Positions 33,101-42,525 are shown, counted from the first letter of the stretch. The stretch is 64,000 bases of DNA from Tretioscincus oriximinensis (GCA_022410635.1 JAJVDF010000017.1:677174-741173), one strand, 5' to 3'. Notes: generated by a model not told the origin, from the letters alone. A program made the numbers and translations.

Positions 33101-36100
33101 AGTGGGGTATAAAAATTGGATTTTTAAAAACGTTTTAAAAATCCTAAAATTTGATTTATTAAGGCAAAGTAGGCTAGCATGTATCAATTTACTAAGTAAA
33201 TATGGNATTAAAATGGGAGAAACTGAACATATCAGTATTACTAAAAAAGTGGTCCATAGGGAGAAAAGAGAGTTTTTTGTATCCATGATGTTAAAATAGT
33301 TATGACTGTAAAGAAGCATCTGCGAAGGGAGGGTGGGGTGGGGGAAGGGGAACTGTGTATGGCATATATGCTGTTGGTCTTTGTTTTGTGTGGTGGGGAT
33401 TTGTTGTGATATGAGTGAAAATGAATAGATTTTTTTTAAAGAGATATTCTCTGGTGTAATAAAGTAGAATATATTAAGCATTCTAGAAAAAGAGAGTAAA
33501 GATTTTAGATCCACAAACAGAGGAAACTGAAGACAAAACTGATCCACCACATATTGTTTATTTTCTATGAAAGAAAATATATTTGATGTCTCTACAATGA
33601 AATTCTTTAGGCTGCCCACCTCAAACACCAACATAAGCTTGGCTTATTCACCACAAGAGGGCATCCATACAGGATAATTTACTATATTTGGAGAAATATA
33701 AATCTGGCTATAGTTGGAAAGGCTGTTGCTTGCTTCTCCCAGTAAGAGATATTATGAGGAGCGGTGGTTGTTCCAAAGCAGGAAGGGTATAATGTACATG
33801 AAGCACCTGAACCTTGCTGAGATACACAGTTGCCTCAGATATACTTTAAACCAACTATCCCAACCATCCAGAGTGGGAATTTGTGTTACCCCACACCAGA
33901 AAAAAGGTACAGTATCCCCAACAGTTAGATGAGCACTTTAATCCATTCGTTCTGACCTCTTCTCAGAAAGCACGTCCAAAGCACCTTGCCAAGCGATAGG
34001 GGAGCAGAGAAGGGGGGGCTCGTTTTCCACCCTCTTTTGATTGCCAAAACCACAATACAGTCCCTATCGGGGAAACCTAATTTTGCACAATTCTGTAGTT
34101 GCATAATTACATAATTTTAATATTTCTGGAATTATGCAAGTACAGAATTTTGCGAAAGTAGGTTTCCTCCTATAAGGACTCCACTGGCTTACACAGTCTG
34201 TGCTGTTACCACAAGGGACACTGCTGCTGAGGAGAAAAATATGGTAGATGGGGGGGGGGACCAGTGATTACTTCTTTTTTCTTTTGGTTTTTCTTGTTTT
34301 CCTTCAGTTGTTCCTTCAGGCAACACAGGCAATCCTTCCACTAACATGGGGATGGGTGGGAAAAAGTGGGCTCCAAAGCAGCAAGAGCCTTTTCCCAAGA
34401 GAAGAAAAAGCCACATGGCTGAGTGAGCGGCACAGGTGTAGAGGGGAAAGCAGCAGCACACCCACCCCTTTATCAGGATTTCAAAGCACTTGAAGAATAT
34501 CTAGCCATCAGAGATTCTTCTGTGCAGTCAGATATTCCATATGGAGAAACAGAAGTCACTCTGATTTCTATATCCCCTGTCAGACTGGAAAACCTAGTTT
34601 TGAGAGGAGGGGAAAAAGGAAGTGAATCTGAACTCAGTCTCATTTCCTCCCAACCAGATTATTTTCTGCCGGTGGGAACACAGCCGAAGAGCTTTGTAGG
34701 AGATGACATGGCTGGTTGACTGGAACAGAATGCTTTGGACAAAAATAGTTTTTCTAGATTCCACTTGCTCTCTGGGTGGATAATTTCGACATTAAGTGTG
34801 CAAACGAAGAGGCAGAAAGAAATGTTGATCACATGATCAAAGGCAAAGCTATTATAAGAATGAAGTGAAATGCACCTTCCTAAGCCTCGTGTCTACGAAA
34901 CCCCATAAGAAAAAAAAGAGAGAACAAGGAACTAAAAATCCCCCTTTTATCTTATCTTTCTTCCAAGAAGCAATTGCTTAATAATTGGCTCTTAGAGCTA
35001 CTGTTTTATCCACCTGAAGGACAAATATTAAGAGGCATGTCAAACATGGTAGCTAATAAAACCTTAATAAGCTGGTTCAAAAATGCATTTGGAAGTCAGA
35101 TATTTTCCATATAGCTCAGAAGAGTTGAGAAAAGTACCCCCACTTTTCTCAACCTGAAAAGAACAAAATGACTTACANAACCTTCTGGTTTTTCTCTTCA
35201 CAACAGACACCTTGTGAAGTAGGTGCTGAGTGAGTTCTGAAGAACTGTGACTAGCTCAAGATCACCCAGCTGGCTTTTTATGGGGGAGTGCAGAACAGAA
35301 CCAGGACTCTTCCAGATAAGAATGTGACATTCTACCCACTATACCAGACTAGCTTTCTAGAGAAAAAGCTTAGAAAGCAGAGGGTCGAAGGTGTGATTCT
35401 TGTCTTTAGTTTTTCTACAGAAAAAGGTAGTGGCAAATCACTTTTGGAACTGCCGGGAAATTGTATGGATGTAAGAGACACTAGGATGGTTTGAGTCAGT
35501 TCATCCAATCCAGCAGTGTATTTCACATAGACCCTGCTAATTTTTTGTGAGTATTCGGAAGCAGAAGAAAAATGCAAAACTTTAACATGCTCTATAAATG
35601 CCATTTATAGACATTCATACCTGTCTATTCAACCAGGAGGCAGCACCTAGGCATCCATTCTAGTAGCCTCTTGGCGCCCATTTGTCTAATCCTATCAAGA
35701 TTGGGTGCCATCACCACTTCTTTTGGAAGTAAATTTCATGGATTGATGATCCTTGGGGTCAAAAAATACTTTATCTGTCCTAACTTTCCTATTCATCAGC
35801 TTCATAGAATGCCTCCTGGTTCTATGTTGTGTGACAAATATTTTTTTCCTATTTACCCTTTCCACCGCATGCATGATTTTTATATACTTCAGCCAAGTCA
35901 CCTCTTAAATTTTGTCTTTAAATTCTAAACAAAAACCAGACATTGCAGCCTGATTTTGTAACNGAGGGTTCCAGTCCCCAAGAACAGAAAGGGNGGGTGG
36001 GGAGCATGAACTATTAAATGTTATAAAACTGGTCCTAAAAGCATAAAAATGCTTTTTNTTTCTTTCCTATTTCTCCTAGATGGGTGGGAGGGGCAGGTGA

Positions 36101-39100
36101 AAGTGGTAACTAAGAAAATCAAGACTTATGTTGATTAAAGATGATTTGAAGATATATGAGATGTAAGAGATATTAATATGGTATAATGGATGAAACAGAA
36201 ACAGTAATAATATGTTGCTGGATATTTTGTGTGTGTGTGTGTGTTTGTGTGTCAAAAATAAAATAAAAACATATATAAATCATACACCATACTGCCAAAA
36301 GTGTTTGCTTACCCACACACACAATTTAAAGCAGGTATGAGCAAATACTTTTAGCAATATAGTGTCAGTATGTTAAAAATAATTTTGCAAGCCAAGCATC
36401 CAAACTCCTGTTGGAAATGGCTAGCATATGNCTAGCATTACCAAAGCAGTGAGAGGATCATGAGTTTTACCATGTCTGGAGGCAGCCTGAGTTAATTCAA
36501 TTGAAAGTTCATTGTTAGTGGTGGTTACAACACTTATATTGTTTTGTTTCAACAGAGTCCCAAACATGCTTACAATTACTTAAAATAAACCTCACTGTTC
36601 TCAAAGATTTCTTTGTTTCCAATAAGGATGTTGGAAACAGCATTGTGTGCCTACCTACACAGAAAGATTAGCAAGAAATGAAACCATAAAATTTGCATGT
36701 CCTTCCTGCTACAGCAACAGGACATTGAAGGAAGTAGTGGAATAAAGATATTTAATTCTTGATAGGCTTTTAACATTTATACACATCAGTAGCCCTTTGT
36801 TCAAAACAGAAACCAGGGACAAAGAGTTGGGTTTTACTATTGGCTGGGCAGCACTAGTGAGCAGAAATGAATCTTGTGCTTAGGAGAGAACTTAAAAGAT
36901 ATAGGCTGCATCTATATATTGCAAAAATAGAAAGTAATAGTAGAATTGTGGGGTGGATTTGCACTGAGCGTTATTCTCGGCTGCATCTACAGAATAGGAT
37001 CCTGCCACCTGCATGCTAATACAAACCCCAAATGGCTCAGTGCAAATCCACCCATGTTTTAATTTCTAATATATTTATCTATTCTAGAACCTTAATGAAG
37101 AGGGAGCAGATCAGACCTGTGTGTGAATCACACCACCTGCAAATCATCTCTGTTCATAGGGGCTCATTTTCCTACTTGTAAATGCAGTTTCGAAGCAACA
37201 GCTTCCATGTACTTAGATAACCATATTGTCAAAAGTATTCACTCATACCTGCATTCAATTCTGTGGGTAGGTGAGCAAATACTTTTGACAATATAGTGTA
37301 TATCACAAAATAAAGTTTAGTTCAGAAATGTTGAAATCTAATGTTTCCACCCTACCTCTGATGCACATTAAAAGGTCAGAAAATGAATTTTTGAAGTCCC
37401 AAAGCCTACAGTAACAGACTTTGAATCAGTAAAATTACCATGCATTAAAAAGTGTCTAGGAAATGGCTTAAAGGTGGAAGCAGGTAGCAGCTAAGGCCTG
37501 ATTTGCGCTTGGGCCATGTCATGGTCTAGGTCAGCCTATAATGGCACATGGACAGTAGGACTTTAGACCACTTTCATTACAGCCTTACTTCTGAAATGTG
37601 TAACAATCAATTATTCTGTAACATATCAATAACTGGAAACACTTTATTCCAGCACTCAGTATAAACCTTTAGTGAAACCCATCTATGGCTGTATTTGCAC
37701 TACGCCTTAAAAGGGCGCAACCGTAGCGCCAATGTCCCCCGTCCCCNTTGGGTTACCATAAAAACCAACTTCAAAGTGCTTCCGCGTCCCTTGATATGCT
37801 CACCACTCATTTCTTCAACATGTTCGTGGCCTAAGTCCATCGCCGCTGCTCCTTTTTGCCATTTGCATTAGTTGCACTCCAGCTACAGAATTCCCCATAG
37901 CTNAGCCGTGGTGTTACGGGAGTGTCAGCCAATAGTGAAAGGGGTGTTCCTAGGTTGGATTGCTGTGCATGTAAGATTTTCTGCCAGTTCCTTCTGAACC
38001 CCGTTCTGCGCACAGGTCCTTTCGAGCAGCGCACATTCCCAATCCAATTTTATTTTTCCCCAAGGAAGAAGGGGGACAAAGTCTGGGACTGGATTTGATG
38101 ACAATGATGCAAATCTGCCCAATCCCATGTTGTCAGNAATGTCGCAAAACTACACACGAGCTCCCCCTTCTCTACTCCTGGATACCGTGGTTTAATATAT
38201 CAGTTTCTGTATGTTGTTTTTACTATTAGCCACCCTGGGACCTTCTGGTAAACAAAGAACGACCCAGCAGAGGGAGGCACAAAAGCAGCAGCAGTAGCAG
38301 GTAAGTGGCAGGGAGAGGAGCAAGGGACATGCAAATTGCCCTGGCTGCTCAATGACTCCCACGCCTTGTTGCCGCAGGCCACTACTGCTCCTCCTGCCAC
38401 TGCCGCCTCTCTTTTGCTGCTTGTCTGGGCTCCCTTTCCCACTGCAGCCCACTCTCTGTCCACNCTTTGTCAACATTGCTGAGGGGAAAGGGGGTGAGAG
38501 GCAGGTAGGCATGAGAGGCAGGGGGACAAAGGGGAAGCGGCAGAGGAGTGGAGCAGTGCCTGAGTACCTCTCGCCCATCCCTTGCCATAAAAACAGGTTT
38601 TTCCGGCTTTTGCTCCAGCTAAGGTGAGTGGGATTCCACTGCCGTCACATGTGCTGTGCGGGCTCTTAACCTGGAGTGGAAATGAATGTAGAATTAGGCA
38701 TCCAGTCCAGATTGAATTGGGACATTTCTAAAGCGCTTTCTATTCCGTTTTTAGGTGTAATGCGTTTACAGCTTATGAAGTGAAATCAGTCCTAGTTTTT
38801 TGTAGATTGTATTGCATTCAATTGCATTTATAATCTGCTCTTCGACAGTCCCTATATGTTGATCCATGAATCGCAGTCAGAGTTTAATCCTCACATAGTG
38901 TAGACATACCCTTGGACTGTGCTCACACATTTATGTTTGAAACTTCATTTAAGAAGAATGTGCTTAATTCACTTTTTTCTTTTCCTTAACCACTAAAAAA
39001 TAGATCAAGCTCATTCTAGGACTGAATAAAGTTTAAAAGTATATATATCACCAAGGCCATTAGTCACAGCTTTAGTTATAAACCTTCTTAGTCACAAAGA

Positions 39101-40144
39101 GAGAGTTTATTCCAGAAATAAACCAGATTAAACTCATTCTACAGGACTGAAGATGAACTGAAAATACTTAAATATAAAAATTTGTGATCTTAAATAGATC
39201 TTGTTAGTATTGCATCTGAAAAGGTAAACATGCTATGGATTTGTCTTTACTTCCACTAATTTTGCAGTCCCAAAGAAGAGTCCAGATATAAATTTGATTA
39301 AACTTATTCTTCAAGATTTAAAATGAACAGCAGAAAGTTTAAAAGAAAAGATGGGACCATGGCTTGGGTAATTAGGGGTTCTTGGAAGTGTCAATCAACC
39401 AATGAAATAGCTGATTATTTTAAACTAGACAACTGTTGACAAGTTATTATTTTGAATCACAACAACAAAAACAATAACGTATAGGAAAAAATCTACATAT
39501 CAGCTTAATGATGTAACAATCCTAACCCCTTCTCTTTATTTCATCAAATGTGCAAGCTTCCACAACTGACTTTTAGCAAATCAAAGAAAAATGAATGGGT
39601 ATATTGTTATCACTTGCATTTCTTTGCAGGATCAGCTCATTGGGTATTTCCTTGCACTCCAAAACATGACTGAGGATATATATGCTACTTCTTACAGCAA
39701 ACCTTTATCTTTACAGATTGATTACCTTTGTTCTGATCATATTGCTTGTTCAAAGTTTTCTCCCCCACTTTAATAAACTTCAAAAATGCCTGGATTTAGG
39801 GAGTGTGGATGTGCAATCCAGCTGTTTTTTCATTTCTGAATATATACTGCTCAAAACAATTAAGGGAACACTTTAACGTAACATGTTATGTTAAAGTGTT
39901 GCCTTAATTGTTTTGAGCAGTATATAATGATTTGCATACAAAAGCAAAACTAGGATGGTTGAAAGTCTCTCGATCCTAGGAAAGTTATTTTCTGAGCAGA
40001 AAGAAAGTGAGTTGCTTTGCGTTAAACATCTCCTCTGAATTTAGCAAGTAGGTTTTGTTAATAAAGTTAGATGTGAGACTTACCTTCAGATAGGTGATGA
40101 GCAATGGCAGTCCCAAATATGGCTAGGGCAATACCCAAGTGCAT
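27002..40144 (-). CDS. CCL28: CC chemokine ligand 28 gene, three coding exons
   Basis: The coding sequence is the join of 40144-40084, 30046-29920 and 27170-27002 on the minus strand: 61, 127 and 169 nt, 118 codons plus TAG. Human CCL28 is 127 residues. CCL28 is a secreted mucosal chemokine that signals through CCR10 and CCR3 and has a basic antimicrobial tail. Seen here: a hydrophobic signal peptide ending LSEA, then CCTEVAHHIPRR (human CCTEVSHHISRR), a third cysteine in DLCKIPAI, a fourth in ACISPENKHVKRWMK (human ICVSPHNHTVKQWMK), and a tail rich in Lys. Introns fall in phase 1 after the signal peptide and phase 2 before the fourth cysteine, as in other CC chemokines. Introns are about 10.0 kb and 2.7 kb and full of transposable elements. 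CCL27, the closest paralogue, fits less well because it lacks the VKxWMK segment. The reading frame looks intact and functional. Confidence 0.93.
27595..28176. mobile_element. Non-autonomous DNA transposon family B, copy 2, in CCL28 intron 2
   Basis: Left end GACTGTGTTCTCACTAGGGG and right end CCCCTATGAGGCCACAGCC are inverted repeats. About 580 bp, no transposase. Ends resemble 18744-19203. Confidence 0.55.
28205..28385 (+). mobile_element. L2-type LINE 3' UTR fragment
   Basis: TTAATGGCTTAGCCCCAAAT, AAAGGAAGACCTCCTTCC and TCTGATGATGATTCC, TTCTTGGAGGTGCC follow the order known in L2 3' regions of squamates. Confidence 0.65.
28395..28775 (+). mobile_element. CR1-type LINE 3' fragment
   Basis: Matches 18290-18650: ACTTTGACCAAGGGACACTC, TTATCCAGAGGGTCATTTG, ATAGCTACTAGGATGGAT, TTGATGGGCCACTGTGTGA. 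Final tail missing. Confidence 0.8.
28913..29454. mobile_element. hAT-type non-autonomous element, GC-rich, in CCL28 intron 2
   Basis: Ends CAGTGCTTTTTTTCC and AAAAAAAGCCCTG are inverted repeats, and the flanks carry a perfect 8-bp duplication ATGTTACC (28905-28912, 29455-29462), the hAT hallmark. The interior has several forward and inverted copies of a unit ending GGCACCTTTTATTTAGG, separated by CpG-rich GCCGCC runs. No transposase; open frames there are artefacts of composition. Confidence 0.92.
29920..30046 (-). CDS. CCL28: CCL28 exon 2, CC motif and chemokine core
   Basis: On the minus strand a pyrimidine-rich acceptor ending CTCTAG precedes 30046, and the donor GTAAGT lies at 29919-29914. 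The 127-nt exon encodes LFPVMVD, the adjacent cysteine pair, TEVAHHIPRRWLRRVV, and DLCKIPAI with the third chemokine cysteine. It enters in phase 1 and leaves in phase 2, where AT joins the C of exon 3 to make Ile. It aligns with human CCL28 without gaps over this stretch. The extra cysteine of human CCL28 in this region (NMCRIQ) is Phe here (VKFEMQ). Confidence 0.94.
30207..30335 (-). mobile_element. DNA transposon family A fragment, antisense
   Basis: AACCAGGAAGTAAATATTGAG and CATGCTCAG followed by CCCATTAAGGATCCATACAC is the reverse of 48715-48850. Confidence 0.45.
30440..30532 (+). mobile_element. L2-type LINE 3' tail
   Basis: GACCCTTGGGTATAGGGTATG followed by AAATATAAATAAAC is the sense L2 tail. 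Confidence 0.55.
31060..31290 (+). mobile_element. L2-type LINE ORF2 fragment
   Basis: Translates as DDTQLYLSIPSES, MGWMWAKKLQLNPGKMEAL, the conserved stretch after the RT catalytic block of L2-group LINEs (DDTQLY followed by LxLNPxKTE). Broken by a stop after CV. In CCL28 intron 1. Confidence 0.75.
31291..31684. other. No recognised feature
   Basis: AT-rich intronic sequence. Confidence 0.4.
31685..32155 (-). mobile_element. CR1-type LINE 3' end, antisense
   Basis: Starts CATAAGAACATAAGAAAAGCC (inverted CR1 tail) and continues with CCATCTAGTCCAGCATTCTG, CATTTATACCCTTGGTGTCC, GATGACCCTCTGGGTG. Lies in CCL28 intron 1. Confidence 0.88.
32156..32210. repeat. Short dispersed repeat shared with 51066-51122
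   Basis: GAGATAGGAAGGAAAATCCTC and TTATCAGAAAAAATTGAC recur at 51066-51122 with few changes. Unclassified; it is outside the CR1 pattern. Confidence 0.5.
32211..32754. other. No recognised feature
   Basis: Intronic; three loose CTGCCTAGCACT-like repeats at 32465-32545 suggest an old local duplication. Confidence 0.35.
32755..33440 (+). mobile_element. L1-clade LINE 3' fragment
   Basis: Encodes, with frameshifts, the ORF2 C-terminal motif CWHCNQRQEM and HPLWQCSKVQRFW, then a diverged tail to a stop at 33138-ish in one frame and 3' UTR containing a G-rich run (33330-33352). A different lineage from 13349-17061 judging by the tail sequence. In CCL28 intron 1. Confidence 0.75.
33441..34058. other. 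No recognised feature
   Basis: Intronic unassigned sequence. Confidence 0.4.
34059..34181. mobile_element. Palindromic MITE-like hairpin
   Basis: Left arm starts AGTCCCTATCGGGGAAACCTA and right arm ends TAGGTTTCCTCC, TATAAGGACT; arms of about 55 bp fold back with a loop near 34115. A single arm recurs at 1085-1125. Ends not matched to a superfamily. Confidence 0.6.
34182..35114. other. No recognised feature
   Basis: Intronic; G10 homopolymer near 34250. Open frames lack motifs. Confidence 0.35.
35115..35350 (-). mobile_element. tRNA-derived SINE with MIR/CORE-like middle
   Basis: On the minus strand: GTATAGTGGGTAGAATGTCA, CCTGGTTCTGTTCTGC, AGCCAGCTGGGTGATC, CTACTTCACAAGGTGTCTG; same family as 59812-60058. 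Confidence 0.75.
35625..35920 (-). mobile_element. CR1-type LINE fragment, antisense
   Basis: AGGCATCCATTCTAGTAGCC, TTTTGGAAGTAAATTTCATGG, GGTTCTATGTTGTGTGAC and CCACCGCATGCATGATTTT follow 31870-32150. Confidence 0.85.
35921..36284. other. No recognised feature
   Basis: Intronic; short (TG)n at 36227-36252. Confidence 0.4.
36285..36364. mobile_element. Tc1/mariner-like mini-hairpin, copy 1
   Basis: CACCATACTGCCAAAAGTG at left and ACTTTTAGCAATATAGTG at right are inverted; TA precedes the left end. Only about 80 bp, i.e. little more than its two terminal repeats. Confidence 0.65.
36951..37053. repeat. Perfect 19-bp inverted repeat pair
   Basis: GGGTGGATTTGCACTGAGC at 36951-36969 and its exact complement at 37035-37053, separated by 65 bp. 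Flanks (AGAAAGTAATAG, left; TTAATTTCTAATA, right) are also loosely inverted, so this is probably a small DNA transposon of about 180 bp. Confidence 0.6.
37220..37298. mobile_element. Tc1/mariner-like mini-hairpin, copy 2
   Basis: CCATATTGTCAAAAGTATTC and AAATACTTTTGACAATATAG are inverted arms; TA flanks on both sides. Same family as 36285-36364. Confidence 0.7.
37687..38772. mobile_element. Putative non-autonomous DNA transposon with GC-rich interior
   Basis: Left GGCTGTATTTGCACTACGCC and right GGTGTAATGCGTTTACAGC are imperfect inverted repeats about 1.09 kb apart. The interior 37830-38600 is GC-rich with triplet-rich stretches such as GCAGCAGCAGTAGCAGG; long frames on both strands there are not gene-like. 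No clean target duplication. Confidence 0.45.
38773..39840. other. No recognised feature
   Basis: AT-rich CCL28 intron 1 sequence. Confidence 0.4.
39841..39926. mobile_element. Near-perfect Tc1/mariner palindrome in CCL28 intron 1
   Basis: Arms of 37 bp (39841-39877 and 39890-39926) differ at one position and enclose a 12-bp loop; ends TATATACTGCTC and GAGCAGTATATA. It lies 158 bp inside intron 1 from the exon 1 donor. Effectively two terminal repeats joined. Confidence 0.88.
40084..40144 (-). CDS. CCL28: CCL28 exon 1, signal peptide
   Basis: Reading the minus strand, ATG at 40144-40142 has a good context (A at -3) and starts a 20-codon hydrophobic leader, MHLGIALAIFG to HHLSE, followed by one base G and the donor GTAAGT at 40083-40078. 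The split codon joins exon 2 as GCT (Ala), giving LSEA-LFPV, which lines up with ASEA-ILPI of human CCL28. No upstream in-frame ATG is seen in the next 50 bases, so this start is preferred. The exon would be missed by ORF length alone. Confidence 0.9.
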
Positions 40145-40334
40145 GGTGCCCTTATTTCAGAGGCTTTTGAACTGTTCTGGAGGAAGTAAAGATGCTAAGG
40201 TTTTTACCACCTCCCTGGCTGGACAGGAACAAAGAACAGCCCCACCCCTAGCAAAGTGCAAATAAGAACAAAGCTTCATTAAGGATTTCTGTACTTTATC
40301 TTGGCTGTCTTCACTCCTGCAGGAAACAAATATA
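40145..40334 (-). promoter_or_regulatory. CCL28 5' UTR and proximal promoter candidate
   Basis: Immediately upstream of the start codon on the minus strand there is a GGGGTGGGGC box at 40248-40239 (about 95 bases upstream) and a weak TATA-like GTAAAAA near 40206-40200 (about 60 bases upstream). If that box is used, transcription would start near 40172 with a very short leader. A mariner-type hairpin element begins at 40335, so sequence beyond that is transposon-derived for 208 bases. Promoter status is inferred from position only. Confidence 0.35.
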
Positions 40335-40542
40335 CAGGGTGCTTCAAAAATGTATACACATTGTGAACTTCCATAGAAAATTTATTTACTGTTCTACTGT
40401 TCTACAAAGTTAAATTTCAGGAAATTAGAAAACTTAAAGTCCAATGTAAATAAAACGTAAATAACAAATGAGTACGAGTCACCACTGATTCTGTACATCG
40501 TATGGAAGTTCAAAGTGTGTATACATTTTTTGAAGCACCCTG
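40335..40542. mobile_element. Mariner-like MITE upstream of CCL28
   Basis: 208 bp with inverted ends CAGGGTGCTTCAAAAATGTA and TACATTTTTTGAAGCACCCTG, flanked by TA on both sides. Inner arms extend to GAACTTCCATA / TATGGAAGTTC. It begins 190 bp upstream of the CCL28 start codon. Confidence 0.88.
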
Positions 40543-41434
40543 TAGTTTACTTATTGTAAATACTTTTAAGACACACATAATTAAAAAGATAGTAGATTGC
40601 TTTATACTAGGCTGAGAATTGTTGTCGAACTAGATTGCAGATATGTGAGTTGCTGATGGGATGGCTCAAGTTTGGTAGCAAGGCACTGCTATAGTATATG
40701 TGGGAGATGTCTGCCCACACTGCTGAGGTAGTGTGATGGTCCTTGAAGTCAATGAGAAAGTGTTAAGATCAAACTGAAAGGAGGAACTAGAGAGTGGCCA
40801 ATAAGGGCATCAAACCTACTTGGGTGAGGATTGGCAGGTTGCAAAAGTGGTCTTACCTCTACTACAGGGAACCTAGGGCCTGGAGACCAGATCAGGACCG
40901 TGAAACCATTTGATCCACCCCACGGCATGTTCCCTGCAAACTCATTAGGCTTCCCAGGTTAAATAATGGGTCCAATTGTTAAAACATGAAATACAAAAGA
41001 GGAGGGAGGCAACAGNAGATGGCAAGAGTTGGGGGGCAAAGAGTTTGGTGGTACTGAAAAGCCTGTTATTTTGTAGGCTTGGGTGGGGAGGGTGCATAGG
41101 CAGAGGGAGTGGTCTGGGCAAGGAGGGAGCATAGGCAGAGGGAGCCTGGGCATGATGGGAATATGGCCCTTGAGTGTTGAGTGTTGTTACAAATATCCAA
41201 ATGGTCCCTGGCAGAAAAAAGGTTCCCCAACCTACTACATTCCCATCTGACTATTTTCCACTGATCCTACCTAGATACTCTGACTTTCTGAAGTCTGGAA
41301 GAAGACTGAGTTACAATTACTTTTTCTGCTCAGAAAAGCAGCAAAATAATGGAAACGGTGAGAAAGGCTACCCTGAGAACAAGAAAATATAGCTGAAAAA
41401 CCCCTATGAATATAAGAGGAACCAGGTCAAATTG
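40543..41434. other. No recognised feature
   Basis: Upstream flank of CCL28; AGGCAGAGGGAG(T/C) is repeated at 41098 and 41135. Confidence 0.35.
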
Positions 41435-41632
41435 AGTCACATTCTATCTCACACAGTGGCCCAACCATACCTTCTGGGCATCATTAAGCAGAAGGCAAAA
41501 ACTTCATCTGCTATTGATTCCCTGCAAAAGAGATTGAGAGGAAACCTGTCTGCCACTCCTACTTTGTAGCACCTAGGCATCCATACTAGTAGTCATTGAT
41601 ACTCTTGGACTCTTTGTCTAATCCTATCTTAT
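41435..41632 (-). mobile_element. CR1-type LINE fragment, antisense
   Basis: CATTCTATCTCACACAGTGGC, GGCATCCATACTAGTAG and TTTGTCTAATCCTATC match the antisense CR1 3' region at 31735-31945. Confidence 0.7.
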
Positions 41633-41649
41633 GCCTGAAACAACACTTG

Positions 41650-41990
41650 GCAGAAAATATGAAACTACCAAGTTAACCTGCTGCATATAAACGCAAAAAA
41701 CAAATATATGTGCACAAATTTATAAATGTATTTAAAAAACCCCACAATTCTTACAGAAGGTACAGATAGAAGATAGTGTCAAACATAGTCCAAACTGCAT
41801 GCTTAGCAGAAAAACATGTCCACGGGCACCCAAAATAAATACTTTTTCAAGAAGGTGCGAAAAATGAAGCACTGACCACCATTGGTAACTCCCTTTGCAG
41901 TACAAGTTATTTTCGCTATTCACTTCCTCAGCCTTAGGACCATTACTCCTGTTTCCATAGTACAAGTATTTACACTTCTTCTTTTAGGAG
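41650..41990 (-). repeat. Unclassified repeat family E, copy 1
   Basis: On the minus strand it contains ACTTGTACTATGGAAACAGG, GGACTATGTTTGACACTATC, TTGTGGGGTTTTTTAAATAC and GCGTTTATATGCAGCAGG, all recurring in 55195-55640. The matching open frames (41732-41965, 55203-55385) reflect shared repeat sequence, not a gene. Confidence 0.6.
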
Positions 41991-42125
41991 CAAGAGGGAA
42001 ATTTTAGTCAACCTTAAAACCATTCAGGTACAAATGGCATTCAGGGAAGTACCCTGAGAGACTTATACAGGGTCCTGAAATCTTGTCTGGATGAATTCTT
42101 AGACTATTTGTTGTGACAACTCTAA

Positions 42126-42225
42126 GGCTGTGTTCACACAACGAGATAAAAACCGGAATAATGCTATATTTCGGAATATAGCAATGGTGTGTCTGTTCAC
42201 ACATATACTTCAATTTTCATGATAT
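42126..42225 (+). mobile_element. DNA transposon family F end
   Basis: GGCTGTGTTCACACAACGAG, TAAAAACCGGAATAATGC and GGAATATAGCAATGGTGTGTC recur inverted at 48140-48213. Right end of this copy not found. Confidence 0.5.
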
Positions 42226-42228
42226 ACA

Positions 42229-42525
42229 GCTGGCTGTGCCCTCCTTCCAGCCAGTCCTCCGCCTGCTTTCGGGGGCTGCTGCCTGGAGATCGGCTCTGCG
42301 AAGTGACAAGCAGGACATTGTCGCTGTCAAATGGTTCAGCAGAGACGAGGAGGAGGTGGGGAGGTTGACAGGACGTCTGTCAATGTTCCCCTTTGTTTTG
42401 CNGAGCTGATCTACAGGCAGCAGCCCCCCAAAGCAGGCAGAGGGCTGGCTGGAAGGAGGGCACAGCCAAAACAATAAGCCCAGCCAGCCCTCCGCCTGCT
42501 TTCAGGGGCTGCTGCCTGGAAATCT
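42229..42525. repeat. GC-rich inverted and direct repeat cluster
   Basis: A 64-bp unit starting GGCTGTGCCCTCCTTCCAGCC (42229-42293) is repeated inverted at 42406-42471 and partly direct at 42480-42525 (CCTCCGCCTGCTTTC). It abuts the family F end and may be its interior. Confidence 0.7.

Noticed and set aside
33011..33634. 207-codon minus-strand frame
   Set aside because: It is antisense to the AT-rich L1 3' fragment and composed of low-complexity hydrophobic sequence.
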